From the NCBI RefSeq assembly GCF_001434835.1, contig NZ_AZDV01000028.1:380237-444236 (forward strand): 64,000 nucleotides of DNA. Reading direction: 5' to 3'. The position numbers and the translations under genes were made by a program. Every line of letters begins with the position of its first letter. Within the stretch, counting starts at the first letter, position 1. The notes beneath the pieces were generated by a model, which saw only the letters and a list, made by a program, of their open reading frames with translations, made no database searches and was not told the DNA's origin. Below are positions 25,099-33,339 of this stretch, piece by piece. Source of the DNA: Levilactobacillus acidifarinae DSM 19394 = JCM 15949 (GTDB taxonomy: Bacteria; Bacillota; Bacilli; Lactobacillales; Lactobacillaceae).

Positions 25099-25902
25099 CT
25101 ACCATGCTGGAACGGACAACCCGTGGTAGTACTTCTTGATTAACTTCTTAGTTGATTCGCTTTGGTAAGCCTTAACGATCTTCTTGTAAGTCTTGTTGTT
25201 CTTATCCGCCTTGTTCGCCGCAATGATGTTGATGTACGGGATTGAGGCCTTGTTAAGCTTTTCCTTGAAGATGCATTCGTTGTTCGGTAACTTCGCTTCA
25301 GCCGCAAATTCGTTGTTGACCACGGCACCGGCCGCATCCGATAAGGAACGTGGCGTTTGCGCGGCATCAACTGGCGTAATCTTTAACTTTAATTTGTTTT
25401 CCGTAATGTTCTTAGGTGTTGGTAACTCAACCTTGTTGTCCACCTTGATCAAACCAGCGGATTGCAGTAAGTGTAAAGCCCGCCCTTCGTTGGTCGAATC
25501 GTTAGGAATGGTGATTTGGTCACCTTTCTTGATGGCCGACACGTTCTTAACCTTCTTGGAATATAACCGTAGTGGTGCGCGGACGGTCTTCCCGATGGAA
25601 ACGATGTTGGTCTTGTGGGCCTTGTTCCACGCTTGCATGAAGAACGTGTGTTGGAACGAGTTAATATCGATTTCGTGGTTGGTCAGCGCCGCGTTGGGTT
25701 GATTGTAATCCGTAAAGGTCACTAACTTGATGTTGACGCCTTCCTTGGCCAACTTGGTCTTAATCGGCTTCCAAATCTTTTCGTCGGATCCCATGATTCC
25801 GACCTTGACCGTCTTGTTTGAGCTGGATTTCCCACAGCCAGCAACGATTAACAACGGAATCAATAATAGAAATAACCAGGCAAATCGTTTAAATTGCTTC
25901 AT
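25099..25902 (-). CDS. metQ: Methionine-binding lipoprotein MetQ (NlpA family)
   Basis: A 267-residue lipid-anchored substrate-binding protein. MKQFKRFAWLFLLLIPLL then IVAGCGKSS gives a lipoprotein signal with C23 as the modified residue. VKVGIMGSDEKIWKPIKTKL and INSFQHTFFMQAW are NlpA-family blocks. AAGGGGA lies 8 nt before the ATG at 25902; a longer frame uses TTG and is less likely. First gene of metQ-metN-metI, directly behind the T-box terminator. Confidence 0.93.
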   Translation of the reverse strand: MKQFKRFAWLFLLLIPLLIVAGCGKSSSNKTVKVGIMGSDEKIWKPIKTKLAKEGVNIKLVTFTDYNQPNAALTNHEIDINSFQHTFFMQAWNKAHKTNIVSIGKTVRAPLRLYSKKVKNVSAIKKGDQITIPNDSTNEGRALHLLQSAGLIKVDNKVELPTPKNITENKLKLKITPVDAAQTPRSLSDAAGAVVNNEFAAEAKLPNNECIFKEKLNKASIPYINIIAANKADKNNKTYKKIVKAYQSESTKKLIKKYYHGLSVPAW

Positions 25903-25964
25903 TAATAAAATCCCCTTTTTCCTCAAAATTTATAATAGCTAATTGCCAAGTGATTGAACCCGGA

Positions 25965-26265
25965 CCAAAAGAAAAAGTCCGCTCCTAAGTTAATAGAAAC
26001 GAACTTGTCGTGGTACCATTCTAGTTTAAGTCAGCGTTTGACGGCCGGCTCCTCATTAACACTCACCGCTAAAGCGGGAAGTGCGTGCACGGTAATGAGT
26101 GCCAGTCATCGTCACCTCATTCTAACGAACTCAGCAACGCCAATTCATTTCAGGCCATCTTCACCCCGGCGTGGGCTACCCGCTTGCAGCAAATCGCGAG
26201 CTCTCTATCAAACCATTACCGGTGGCTACTCTCCTGATCACATTGTTTTCAATCACTTAATTTAC
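25965..26265 (-). promoter_or_regulatory. T-box riboswitch (methionine), leader of the met transporter operon
   Basis: On the minus strand the leader contains GATCAGGAGAGTA near its 5' end, AGAGAGC of Stem I, a specifier site reading GAA-ATG-A (ATG at 26148-26146, Met), and the T-box sequence AATGGTACCACG (TGGTACC at 26011-26017), where TGGT would pair with an ACCA tRNA end with discriminator A. A terminator follows: AAGTTCG pairs with CGGACTT and runs into TTTTTC (to about 25970). Uncharged tRNA-Met would favour the antiterminator and switch on metQNI. Confidence 0.88.
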
Positions 26266-26270
26266 AAGTA

Positions 26271-26299
26271 AGTCTAATGCAACTTTAATCCGGTGTCAA
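26271..26299 (-). promoter_or_regulatory. Promoter of the methionine T-box leader
   Basis: TTGACA (26294-26299 on the minus strand), 17-bp spacer, TAGACT (26271-26276). Confidence 0.8.
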
Positions 26300-26445
26300 G
26301 GCGCAGCCGCAATAAATTTATTTATATCAAAACGCGTCAGACCGGCGTTTGGTCGTTAAGCCCCCGCCAGTCTTGAAGAAATCGTTCTCAGTCAAACGAG
26401 AATTCTCATCTTAATTTCAGATACTTGCAGCGCACCATTAAGGCG

Positions 26446-26994
26446 CTATTCGTCCAAAATCTGATCTTGCAAAATACCGGCCGCCTTTAAGAACATGTGC
26501 GTGACCACCGGGCCCACAAATTTACACCCGCGGCGCTTTAAATCCTTAGCAACCGCGGAACCGATGGTCGATTGATTCACGATTTCGTCACGCGTAACCA
26601 CGGGTAATAGCAACGGCGTGCCGTTCACAAAGTCCCAAAGGTAGTCGGCAAAGCTGCCAAACTCGGCCTGAATCTGGGTAATGGCCCGAGCATTTTGAAT
26701 CGTGGCGCGAATCTTGCGGACGTTACGAATCATCTCGTCGTCTCTGGCAATCCGCTCCACGTCAATTTCCAGATCGAACCCCGCCACCTGGGCAACGTCC
26801 ATCCCGGCAAAGACGCGGCGGTAAACGGGTAATTTACTAGCCGCAGCCTGCCAACTGAGACCCACCTGAAAGACCCCCACGGTCATCAGCTCAAACAAGA
26901 TATGATCATCATGGGTCGGCGTCCCAAAGTAGGCATCGTATTCCTTGACCCCGTTGGTGTGCCACTGGTGCCCGTCGTCAACGGCAATGGTCAT
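26446..26994 (-). CDS. Tag-like (3-methyladenine glycosylase I family) protein missing key residues
   Basis: A 182-residue member of the Tag fold: HILFELMTVGVFQVGLSWQA, DEMIRNVRKIRATIQNARAI, FADYLWDFVNGTP and RRGCKFVGPVVTHMFLKAAGI follow the family order. Aligned by eye with the canonical copy at 37641, the catalytic Glu (CLE) is Gly (TVG), and all four zinc ligands are gone: no N-terminal Cys, His to Tyr, and the terminal His/Cys pair to Gln/Glu. The start at 26994 follows GGAGGAGGGG. It may be a glycosylase with altered chemistry or only a DNA-binding relative. No adjacent operon partner. Confidence 0.8.
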   Translation of the reverse strand: MTIAVDDGHQWHTNGVKEYDAYFGTPTHDDHILFELMTVGVFQVGLSWQAAASKLPVYRRVFAGMDVAQVAGFDLEIDVERIARDDEMIRNVRKIRATIQNARAITQIQAEFGSFADYLWDFVNGTPLLLPVVTRDEIVNQSTIGSAVAKDLKRRGCKFVGPVVTHMFLKAAGILQDQILDE

Positions 26995-27157
26995 GGTGAT
27001 CCCCTCCTCCATCATTCAGTGTACCATGTTCACTAATAGTTGAGGGGAACTTTTCGACGCCTAAGAATTGGTTCGTCACCAAACAAAACACCGGCAACTG
27101 AGCTTAACAATCCCCCTTCACCACATCCACTTGAAACTCGTACAAGTCTCAGCTGGA

Positions 27158-27299
27158 GGACCAGACAAAAATGGGCTCAGGGGCGAAATTTATCTTGGTC
27201 GGTGTTTTCCAACCGGCCTAGACAAAGGTCGGTCTTCAAGACCTGGTTTTAGGGCTTGAAGCCGTGCCCGCCCCGTTCCAGCCCATTTTTGTCTGGTCC
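27158..27299 (+). repeat. Foldback intergenic repeat, copy B (~142 bp)
   Basis: The ends 27158-27177 (GGACCAGACAAAAATGGGCT) and 27280-27299 are perfect 20-bp inverted repeats. The interior shares long blocks with copy A at 13929-14066 (AATGGGCTCAGGGGCGAAAT, CCGGCCTAGACAA, TTGAAGC, GTGCCC, CAGCCC). No ORF. It lies just past the 3' end of the second orphan oppA, where the TTTTTGTCTGG arm could also act as its terminator. Confidence 0.8.
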
Positions 27300-27320
27300 G
27301 GAAGCGATGACAACACATGC

Positions 27321-28961
27321 CTACTTAATATAGGCGTACTTGTAACTCCACTGCGTGCCGGCTGTGTTGTGAATCACACCCTTGACCGTCGACCGTTGAA
27401 GGTAAGCGTAATCTGCCTGGTACAGTGGCGTAAAGCTCTGTTCCTTGTTCAACAGCTTAGCGCCCTGCACCAGATCCTGCCAGCGCTTTTCCGGCGTAGC
27501 AGCATCCTGGTTTTGAGCCTTGGCAATCAACTTGTCATAGGTCTTGTTCGACCACTTACCGTAGTTCAAGGAGTTCGAGCTCAACGGAATCTGCATGAAG
27601 GAGATTGGGTCGTTGAAGTCCGCACCCCAGTGTGACAGGTAGATATCGAAGTCCCCGGATTGCGAGCGTTGCTGGGCAACCTGCGCCGGTACGTTTTGGA
27701 TGTTCAACTTAAAGCCAGGTAGCGTCTTTTCCAGTTGGCCCTTCAGGTACTGGGTGACCGTGCTGGCCATTGGATCATCATTTCCAGCCAGAACGCTCAG
27801 TTTAACTTCCTTGGTTCCCAATTGTTTCAGCGCTTGTTGCCACTTTTGCTTAGCTAACGTGGGATTGTAAGTCGTGGTATTCTTAACGGCTTGTTGCGTC
27901 GCAAAATCTTTGCCGGTCTTGGGATCCTTGGCCAGGCCGCTGGTAACAAACCCGGTCGGCGTTACGGAACCGTCGCCTAAGACCTTCTTGGTCAACTGCT
28001 GACGGTTGATGGATAAGGCGATTGCCTGCCGTAAGTTTCGGTTACTCAACGCCGCTTGCTTCGTGGCGTCGGTATCCTTAAAGTTATACTTCAGGTGAAT
28101 CATGATGGAATACGGGTATTCCTTGAACTCGGAATCGTTCTTGTAATTTTTGACCTGTTCGTTGGTTAATTGCGCCAAGTCCAGTTTCTTGTTTTGGTAA
28201 AGCCCTAAGCCCGTTTGCTGGTTCGTCACCACTTGGTAGTTAATCTTGTGCAGCTTGACCACCCCGTGATCCCAGTAATCGTTGTTCTTGACGAATGACC
28301 AGGTATTGCTGGTTCCTTTCCAGTTTTCAATCTTAAACGGCCCACTGTAGACCATGTACTGTGACTTCGTAGCGTATTTCTTCCCGTACTGCTTGACCAC
28401 CTTTTCGTTTTGCGGGGCAAACAACGGGTAGGCCATCAGGATCTTAAAGTAGGCCATGGGCTTAGTCAGCTGCACCACCACGGTCTGCTGGTTCTTGGCG
28501 TGAATCCCAATCTTATCGGGGCTCATCTTGCCGGCAATGATCTGATCGCCGTTCTTAATACCGGAGAACAAGTACGTGTAGGTCGACTTGGTGGCCGGCG
28601 TCAACGTCCGGCGCCAGGAGTACACGAAGTCCTTGGCGGTAATCTTGTCACCGTTACTCCACTTAGCGTTGTCCCGAATATGGAAGGTCCAGGTCTTTTG
28701 ATCCTTGGACTCCTGTACCTTGTCGGCTAACCCGGGCGCCACCTTGCCGTCCTTGCCTAACCGATAGAAGCTTTCAAACACGTTCCCGGTCTGTCCGTAG
28801 CCGGTGGCCTTCGCTAAATCAATCGTATCCAATTGCGCGGTTGCCGGTAAATTCAAGTCTTGCTTGGGTTGAGCGCTGGTCGTGGATTTCCCACAAGCGG
28901 CGAGCCCCACTCCTAACGCAACCACTGCGGTGACTAATCCTAAACTCGTCCATCTGTTCAT
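27321..28961 (-). CDS. Peptide-binding lipoprotein, OppA family (orphan), behind an attenuator-like leader
   Basis: A 546-residue lipid-anchored extracellular binding protein. MNRWTSLGLVTAVVALGVGL then AACGKST is a lipoprotein signal with C23 lipidated. OppA blocks: IRDNAKWSNGDKITAKDFVY, SWRRTLTP, YPLFAPQNEKV, YMVYSGPFKIENW, LSHWGADFNDP. The start at 28961 follows AAGGGAG by 10 nt. No permease or ATPase genes are nearby. Its long leader (about 270 nt) holds a Cys-rich small ORF and a strong terminator, which suggests it is induced when cysteine is scarce and may bind cysteine-containing peptides; that link is inference. Confidence 0.9.
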   Translation of the reverse strand: MNRWTSLGLVTAVVALGVGLAACGKSTTSAQPKQDLNLPATAQLDTIDLAKATGYGQTGNVFESFYRLGKDGKVAPGLADKVQESKDQKTWTFHIRDNAKWSNGDKITAKDFVYSWRRTLTPATKSTYTYLFSGIKNGDQIIAGKMSPDKIGIHAKNQQTVVVQLTKPMAYFKILMAYPLFAPQNEKVVKQYGKKYATKSQYMVYSGPFKIENWKGTSNTWSFVKNNDYWDHGVVKLHKINYQVVTNQQTGLGLYQNKKLDLAQLTNEQVKNYKNDSEFKEYPYSIMIHLKYNFKDTDATKQAALSNRNLRQAIALSINRQQLTKKVLGDGSVTPTGFVTSGLAKDPKTGKDFATQQAVKNTTTYNPTLAKQKWQQALKQLGTKEVKLSVLAGNDDPMASTVTQYLKGQLEKTLPGFKLNIQNVPAQVAQQRSQSGDFDIYLSHWGADFNDPISFMQIPLSSNSLNYGKWSNKTYDKLIAKAQNQDAATPEKRWQDLVQGAKLLNKEQSFTPLYQADYAYLQRSTVKGVIHNTAGTQWSYKYAYIK

Positions 28962-29012
28962 TCCTGACACTCTCCCTTTCGTTCCTCAATTTGGCGTGCA
29001 ACCACTGACGAC

Positions 29013-29057
29013 AAAAAACGGGTGTTTCCCCACGTTCATCGTGGAGAAACACCCGTT
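29013..29057 (-). terminator. Strong intrinsic terminator in the leader of the orphan oppA (attenuator)
   Basis: On the minus strand AACGGGTGTTTCTCCACG pairs with CGTGGGGAAACACCCGTT (18 bp, one mismatch), loop ATGAA, followed by TTTT. It lies 28 bp after the leader-peptide stop codon and 52 bp before the oppA start, so read-through is needed for oppA expression. Confidence 0.9.
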
Positions 29058-29084
29058 GACAGAAACACTCGTCGTTATGTAAGG

Positions 29085-29189
29085 CTACGAGTTTGCCGGG
29101 GACCCCGAATGAACGCAACGCAAAAGACACATGTTACATTCGCAACATGCGGCAACAAACCCTTGAATTTGGGTAGCGTTGGTTAACAT
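29085..29189 (-). CDS. Cysteine-rich leader peptide, 34 codons
   Basis: ATG at 29189 follows AAAGGAGGGG by 8 nt, a strong ribosome site. The product begins MLTNATQIQGFVAA and continues CCECNMCLLRC (residues 15-25), then VHSGSPANS and a TAG stop. Five Cys codons within eleven is far above chance use in this genome. The ORF lies between promoter and terminator of the oppA leader, the classic arrangement for ribosome-mediated attenuation. A hairpin (AAACTCGT with ACGAGTGTTT, 29063-29094) covers the stop codon, and GTGTTTCT occurs both there and in the terminator's ascending arm, offering alternative pairings for the descending arm. Confidence 0.75.
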   Translation of the reverse strand: MLTNATQIQGFVAACCECNMCLLRCVHSGSPANS

Positions 29190-29239
29190 TCGTGAGTCCC
29201 CTCCTTTAAAATTTATGTTCGTCTCGATTGCACTTCCTA

Positions 29240-29268
29240 AAAGTAACCCACTTCTCCTGGCTTGTCAA
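29240..29268 (-). promoter_or_regulatory. Promoter of the leader peptide-oppA transcript
   Basis: TTGACA (29263-29268 on the minus strand), 17-bp spacer, TACTTT (29240-29245), about 50 nt before the leader ATG. Confidence 0.75.
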
Positions 29269-29320
29269 CGGTTATGATTTTTTGATTAGGAAAGCCCCTT
29301 CACTGGTAACATCTTCGTCC

Positions 29321-29335
29321 TGAAAACGGTATACT
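29321..29335 (+). promoter_or_regulatory. -10 with a partial cre-like site before the GH3 gene
   Basis: TGAAAACGGTATAC (29321-29334) matches the CcpA cre consensus at 12 of 14 positions and overlaps a -10 (TATACT, 29330-29335). No good -35 is seen. Carbon-catabolite control of a beta-glucosidase would make sense, but the site's second half is weak. Confidence 0.4.
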
Positions 29336-29372
29336 GGGTTTAAGCTGAACTCAGTAGAAAGGATTTGAACGT

Positions 29373-31625
29373 ATGGACATCGAAAAGACGCTGGCGGCCC
29401 TCACGCTGCCGGAAAAAGCCGCTTTAGTTTCGGGAAAAAATAGTTGGTACACCGCAAAGATCGACCGCCTGGGGCTCCCCGCCCTGATGATGACGGACGG
29501 CCCATCGGGATTACGGAAACAGACGACCGCCACCAACGACCTCAACCAGTCGGTTCAGGCCATCACCTACCCGTCATCGGCGCTCAGTGCCAGTTCCTGG
29601 AACACTAACTTGCTTCGCCAATTGGGGGAACACCTCGGGATTGAAGCCCGCGCGGAACAAGTTAGTCTCCTCTTAGGTCCCGGCGTCAACCTCAAGCGTT
29701 CACCGTTGGGCGGTCGGAACTTCGAATACTTAGCCGAAGATCCGCTAGTCGCCGGCAAGCTGGGCACTGCCTACGTTCAAGGGGTCCAATCCCAACACGT
29801 CGGCGTGGCCTTGAAGCACTTTGCCGCTAATAACCGGGAAAATCAACGCTTCACGGCCTCCAGTGATATGTCGCAACGGACCCTCCGTGAATTATACTTA
29901 AAGACGTTCGAAATCATCGTTAAAAAGGCCCTCCCCGCCACCGTCATGGCGTCCTATAACCGGATTAACGGCGTTCTCAACTCCCAAAACCACTACCTGC
30001 TACGGGACATTCTCCGCGACGAATGGGGGTTTCACGGTGCCGTCATGTCCGACTGGGGGGCCGTCGCTAACCACGCTGCGGCTCTAAGCGCCGGTCTGGA
30101 CCTAGAAATGCCCGGCAAGGGTCAGGCGTCGATCGACGAAATCGTCAAAGCCATCGAAACTGGAGAACTCGATGAAGGAACGTTAAACAAGTCCGTTCGG
30201 CACCTCCTCCACCTGATTCAGGATTGCCAAGCCGCCCCGCAGGCCAAGACCTACGATCACGCCTCGCATCACCAATTTGCCCGCAAGCTGGCCGATGACA
30301 GTATCGTCTTACTGAAGAACGCCCACGACGAATTACCCCTGGTTCCCGCCAAGACCGGTAAACTAGTCGTGGTGGGGGCTTTAGCTAAGCATCCCCGTTA
30401 TCAAGGCGCTGGCAGTTCGCACGTCAACCCGACTCACCTGGTTACCCCGCTTGACGCGTTGGCCGACAGCGGTCTGAGCGCCACCTACTATCCGGGCTAC
30501 CGGTTAGACGATGACGAAACCGACGAACAACTGGCCGATGCCGCGTTAGCCGCCGCCAAGACCGCCGATCACGTGGTCGTCTTTGCCGGCTACCCCGCCG
30601 AAGAAGAATCCGAAGGGTTTGACAAGATCGACATCCTCTTACCCGAAAACCAAACGGAACTGATTGGCCGGTTAGCTAAGATCAACGCGCACACCACGGT
30701 GGTCCTCCAAAACGGGTCCGTCCTCGAGATGCCGTGGATCGAAAACGTCGCCGCGGTGGTCGAAACCTACCTGGCTGGGGAAGCCGTCGGGGAAGCCACC
30801 TGGGACATTCTCACCGGGAAGGTCAATCCATCGGGCCACTTAGCCGAAACCTTCCCGCTGCAATTAGCGGACACCCCGATGGCGCCGACCTTTGGCCAGG
30901 ACCCGCACCACGAGTACTACTCCGAAGGGATCTTCATGGGTTACCGCTACTACGATACCCACGAAATGCACGTCCTGTTCCCGTTTGGTCACGGTCTCAG
31001 CTACACAACTTTCGAATACACGAATTTAGAAACTCAGGCCGACGCGCACGGCGCGACCATCACCTTCGACGTTACGAATACGGGGAAGGTCGCCGGCAAA
31101 TCGGTCCCGCAACTCTACGTGGCAAACCACGCTTCCCACGCCCCGATGCCCACCAAGGAACTTCGGGCCTTCACCAAACTTGCCGTGGCGCCGGGCGAGA
31201 CCCAAGCGGTCACCCTGCACCTAAGCCGGCAAGACTTCAGTTGGTGGCGGGAACGCAAGCACCGTTGGCAGGCCGATACCGGGGACTACGAAGTCATGAT
31301 CGGTGAATCATCCCGCGATATTCGCTTGCAGACTAAGCTCACCATGAACTTCGAGAACGCCCCCGCACCACTTTCGCTGGAAAGCTACCTCTACCGGGTC
31401 ATCGCCGATCCGCGGCTCAAGGGCCTCTTCCAACGTATCGTGATTACACCGCTCTCCCAGCCCGACGTCCCCGCTAACTTCTTTAGCGAGCTGGACGCTG
31501 ACGGTCAACCGTTAGCCTTCCATAACCGAATGTTCTTGAATATGCCGTTACGGGCCCTGATTGCCTTGGGGACCCCGGATAAACCCATCAAAACCTTTAT
31601 CCGTCAGGCAAATCAAGACCGGTAA
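29373..31625 (+). CDS. Glycoside hydrolase family 3, beta-glucosidase-like
   Basis: A 750-residue cytoplasmic (no signal peptide) GH3 enzyme. TDGPSGLRKQ and LLGPGVNLKRSPLGGRNFEY are substrate-binding blocks; ALKHFAANNRENQR holds the KH motif; VMSDWGAVANHAAALSAGLD holds the nucleophile D227; GLDLEMPG closes the barrel. The second alpha/beta domain and a C-terminal fibronectin-like domain (FDVTNTGKVAGKSVPQLYV, TKELRAFTKL) complete a usual three-domain GH3. A further 80-residue helical tail is extra. Expected to release glucose or another sugar from beta-glycosides; no transporter gene adjoins it. Confidence 0.93.
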   Translation: MDIEKTLAALTLPEKAALVSGKNSWYTAKIDRLGLPALMMTDGPSGLRKQTTATNDLNQSVQAITYPSSALSASSWNTNLLRQLGEHLGIEARAEQVSLLLGPGVNLKRSPLGGRNFEYLAEDPLVAGKLGTAYVQGVQSQHVGVALKHFAANNRENQRFTASSDMSQRTLRELYLKTFEIIVKKALPATVMASYNRINGVLNSQNHYLLRDILRDEWGFHGAVMSDWGAVANHAAALSAGLDLEMPGKGQASIDEIVKAIETGELDEGTLNKSVRHLLHLIQDCQAAPQAKTYDHASHHQFARKLADDSIVLLKNAHDELPLVPAKTGKLVVVGALAKHPRYQGAGSSHVNPTHLVTPLDALADSGLSATYYPGYRLDDDETDEQLADAALAAAKTADHVVVFAGYPAEEESEGFDKIDILLPENQTELIGRLAKINAHTTVVLQNGSVLEMPWIENVAAVVETYLAGEAVGEATWDILTGKVNPSGHLAETFPLQLADTPMAPTFGQDPHHEYYSEGIFMGYRYYDTHEMHVLFPFGHGLSYTTFEYTNLETQADAHGATITFDVTNTGKVAGKSVPQLYVANHASHAPMPTKELRAFTKLAVAPGETQAVTLHLSRQDFSWWRERKHRWQADTGDYEVMIGESSRDIRLQTKLTMNFENAPAPLSLESYLYRVIADPRLKGLFQRIVITPLSQPDVPANFFSELDADGQPLAFHNRMFLNMPLRALIALGTPDKPIKTFIRQANQDR

Positions 31626-31656
31626 TTAATCAATTTAGTTGCTAATTCTCAGCATT

Positions 31657-31692
31657 AAAAAGGACTTCACGATTTTTTCGTGAAGTCCTTTT
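31657..31692 (+). terminator. Bidirectional terminator between GH3 and GNAT genes
   Basis: AAAAAGGACTTCACGA pairs with CGTGAAGTCCTTTT around a T-rich loop; T-tracts on both strands. Confidence 0.9.
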
Positions 31693-31724
31693 ACTGGTTG
31701 GACCTAGTTCTCACCAACCATTTT

Positions 31725-32180
31725 CTACGATTTTTTCATGGGTAAAACCATATCCAGGTGCGGAATCCCCGTGTCCAGGTACACCTCACTGGTCGCTTGA
31801 AACCCAAACGACGCGTAAAAGTCCTGCAGGTACGCTTGCGCTTCAATGTCAATTTGTTGGACGTCTGGCCACTGGTGCCGAATCGTCTGAATTGCCTGCG
31901 TGACTAATTGCCGGCCCACCCCAGCCTTACGAGCAGAAGGGGCCACTACCACCCGACCGATTTGAACGTGCTCCTGAGCACTCGGAATCAAGCGCGCGTA
32001 GGCCTTTAACTCATTTTGGTCATTAACCCCCATCAGGTGAACGGCCACCCGATCGTTAACGTCGACCTCTTGATAAGCACAATTCTGTTCCACCACAAAG
32101 ACGGCGGTCCTGAGCTGATAAATCGCCCACAACTCGTCCGTGGTCAGTTGGTCAAAGGTTCTGGTTCGGTAATTAATCAT
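31725..32180 (-). CDS. GNAT-family acetyltransferase, ElaA-like
   Basis: A 151-residue N-acetyltransferase. LWAIYQLRTAVFVVEQNCAY is the signature opening of ElaA proteins (LyxLRxxVFVVEQxCxY). IGRVVVAPSARKAGVGRQLV holds the acetyl-CoA pyrophosphate loop, and FYASFGFQATSEVYLDTGIP with HLDMVLPM closes the fold. The ATG at 32180 is preferred (AAGGGAG 8 nt upstream) over the GTG two codons earlier. It follows the choloylglycine hydrolase gene by 13 bp, so they are co-transcribed. Substrate unknown. Confidence 0.9.
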   Translation of the reverse strand: MINYRTRTFDQLTTDELWAIYQLRTAVFVVEQNCAYQEVDVNDRVAVHLMGVNDQNELKAYARLIPSAQEHVQIGRVVVAPSARKAGVGRQLVTQAIQTIRHQWPDVQQIDIEAQAYLQDFYASFGFQATSEVYLDTGIPHLDMVLPMKKS

Positions 32181-32193
32181 CGGCACGACTCCC

Positions 32194-33177
32194 TTAGTTT
32201 AAGGCTTGAATGTGAACCTGATGAGTCAACGGGTACTCCGTTGGTGTTTGGCAATTTTCCAACAACTCGTCGGTCAACTTCAACGCCTGAAGTTCCTGAT
32301 TATCATAGGGTTCCATGTAATAGGTGCGCTCCTCTAACCCCATGTACCCGCGATATTGCGTGTAGTCGCTGGTCCCATCGGCCTTGAGTTTTACCCCCTT
32401 AGGAATCGTAACGCTATCCAGCAGGTGTTGCAACAGGTTTAACGTGCTGGGGGTGTCGGCCGTGGGTTGGCTGAAGTGCTTAGCAAACACGGTACGAACG
32501 AACCGCGATGGCGACGTGTAATCACCCGGTAAGCCCAACGCCCCCGTCCCCGGGCCCTGAGTCTTCAATTGATACCCTAAGTAATTGTTTAAGGGTCGTT
32601 CTGCGGCCGTTAAGGTACCGTAAGTGCTTAGATTTTGCAGGTGCCAACCAAACTCCGGCGAATTGGTCATTACGCCCACCGGATTGTCAATCAGCCGTAA
32701 GTCGTGACTGGTGGCCTCCAGCACGGCCGTTGCTCCCGTTGGATCACTCACGATGAAATGGAGGGGTGTGACGACTTGTAACAACGCCACCGGCACGTTC
32801 ACCAGTTGAATGGTCTTCACCAATTCGCCCAGTTCCGCCACACTACCGGCATTACCCAGTGCCCACGCGGTAAAGTCATGGGGCGCTAACCCCAATTTAT
32901 CATTAGCCGCCTGTTCAACGTACGCCGTGTTCCCCGGGAAGTATAACGCGGCGACGCCTAGTCCCTTCTCGTTGACCCCGTCGACAAATATCTCGTGGCC
33001 TAGCGTCCGACCGGCGCCGACAAAGCCGTACGTGGTGGTAAACTCGCCAGCATCCCCCTTCACGGTTCGGTGGCGCGGCATAAACATCGGCCGACCATCC
33101 AACTCAAAGGCAAAATCCATCGTCCGGGCGAGGAAGTGATCGCCGCGGCTATTTTCATACGTCAAACTGGTACACAT
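32194..33177 (-). CDS. Choloylglycine hydrolase family (bile salt hydrolase / penicillin V acylase)
   Basis: A 327-residue N-terminal nucleophile amidase. With the start at 33177 the protein begins MCTSLTYEN, so removal of Met exposes Cys2 as nucleophile; the in-frame ATG three codons upstream would bury it. R18 and D21 (FLARTMDF) are in place, as are TNSPEFGWHLQNL (Asn of the oxyanion site) and PSRFVRTVF (Arg). It may deconjugate bile salts, cleave penicillin V or act on N-acyl signals; sequence reading does not decide. The ribosome site is weak (GGGA), which is unusual for this region. No signal peptide. Confidence 0.9.
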   Translation of the reverse strand: MCTSLTYENSRGDHFLARTMDFAFELDGRPMFMPRHRTVKGDAGEFTTTYGFVGAGRTLGHEIFVDGVNEKGLGVAALYFPGNTAYVEQAANDKLGLAPHDFTAWALGNAGSVAELGELVKTIQLVNVPVALLQVVTPLHFIVSDPTGATAVLEATSHDLRLIDNPVGVMTNSPEFGWHLQNLSTYGTLTAAERPLNNYLGYQLKTQGPGTGALGLPGDYTSPSRFVRTVFAKHFSQPTADTPSTLNLLQHLLDSVTIPKGVKLKADGTSDYTQYRGYMGLEERTYYMEPYDNQELQALKLTDELLENCQTPTEYPLTHQVHIQALN

Positions 33178-33339
33178 TCTGGTCATCCCATTTCTACTTA
33201 ATTATTTGACCATTTTACCCTCTTTTCAGAAGCTTTGCACGAATAATCGTTGATTATATAACCAATTTCGTAAAAACCGATAAAATCCCTTCGTACCGCC
33301 CTTTAACGGTTTAGGGGACTAGATAATAGCATCCCATTT

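Noticed and set aside
25954..26271. Plus-strand ORF of 105 codons upstream of metQ
   Set aside because: It is antisense to the methionine T-box leader, has no ribosome site and an unlikely composition.
28819..29130. 103-codon minus-strand ORF across the oppA leader
   Set aside because: It runs through the attenuator hairpin, has no ribosome site and overlaps both the leader ORF and the oppA signal sequence in another frame.
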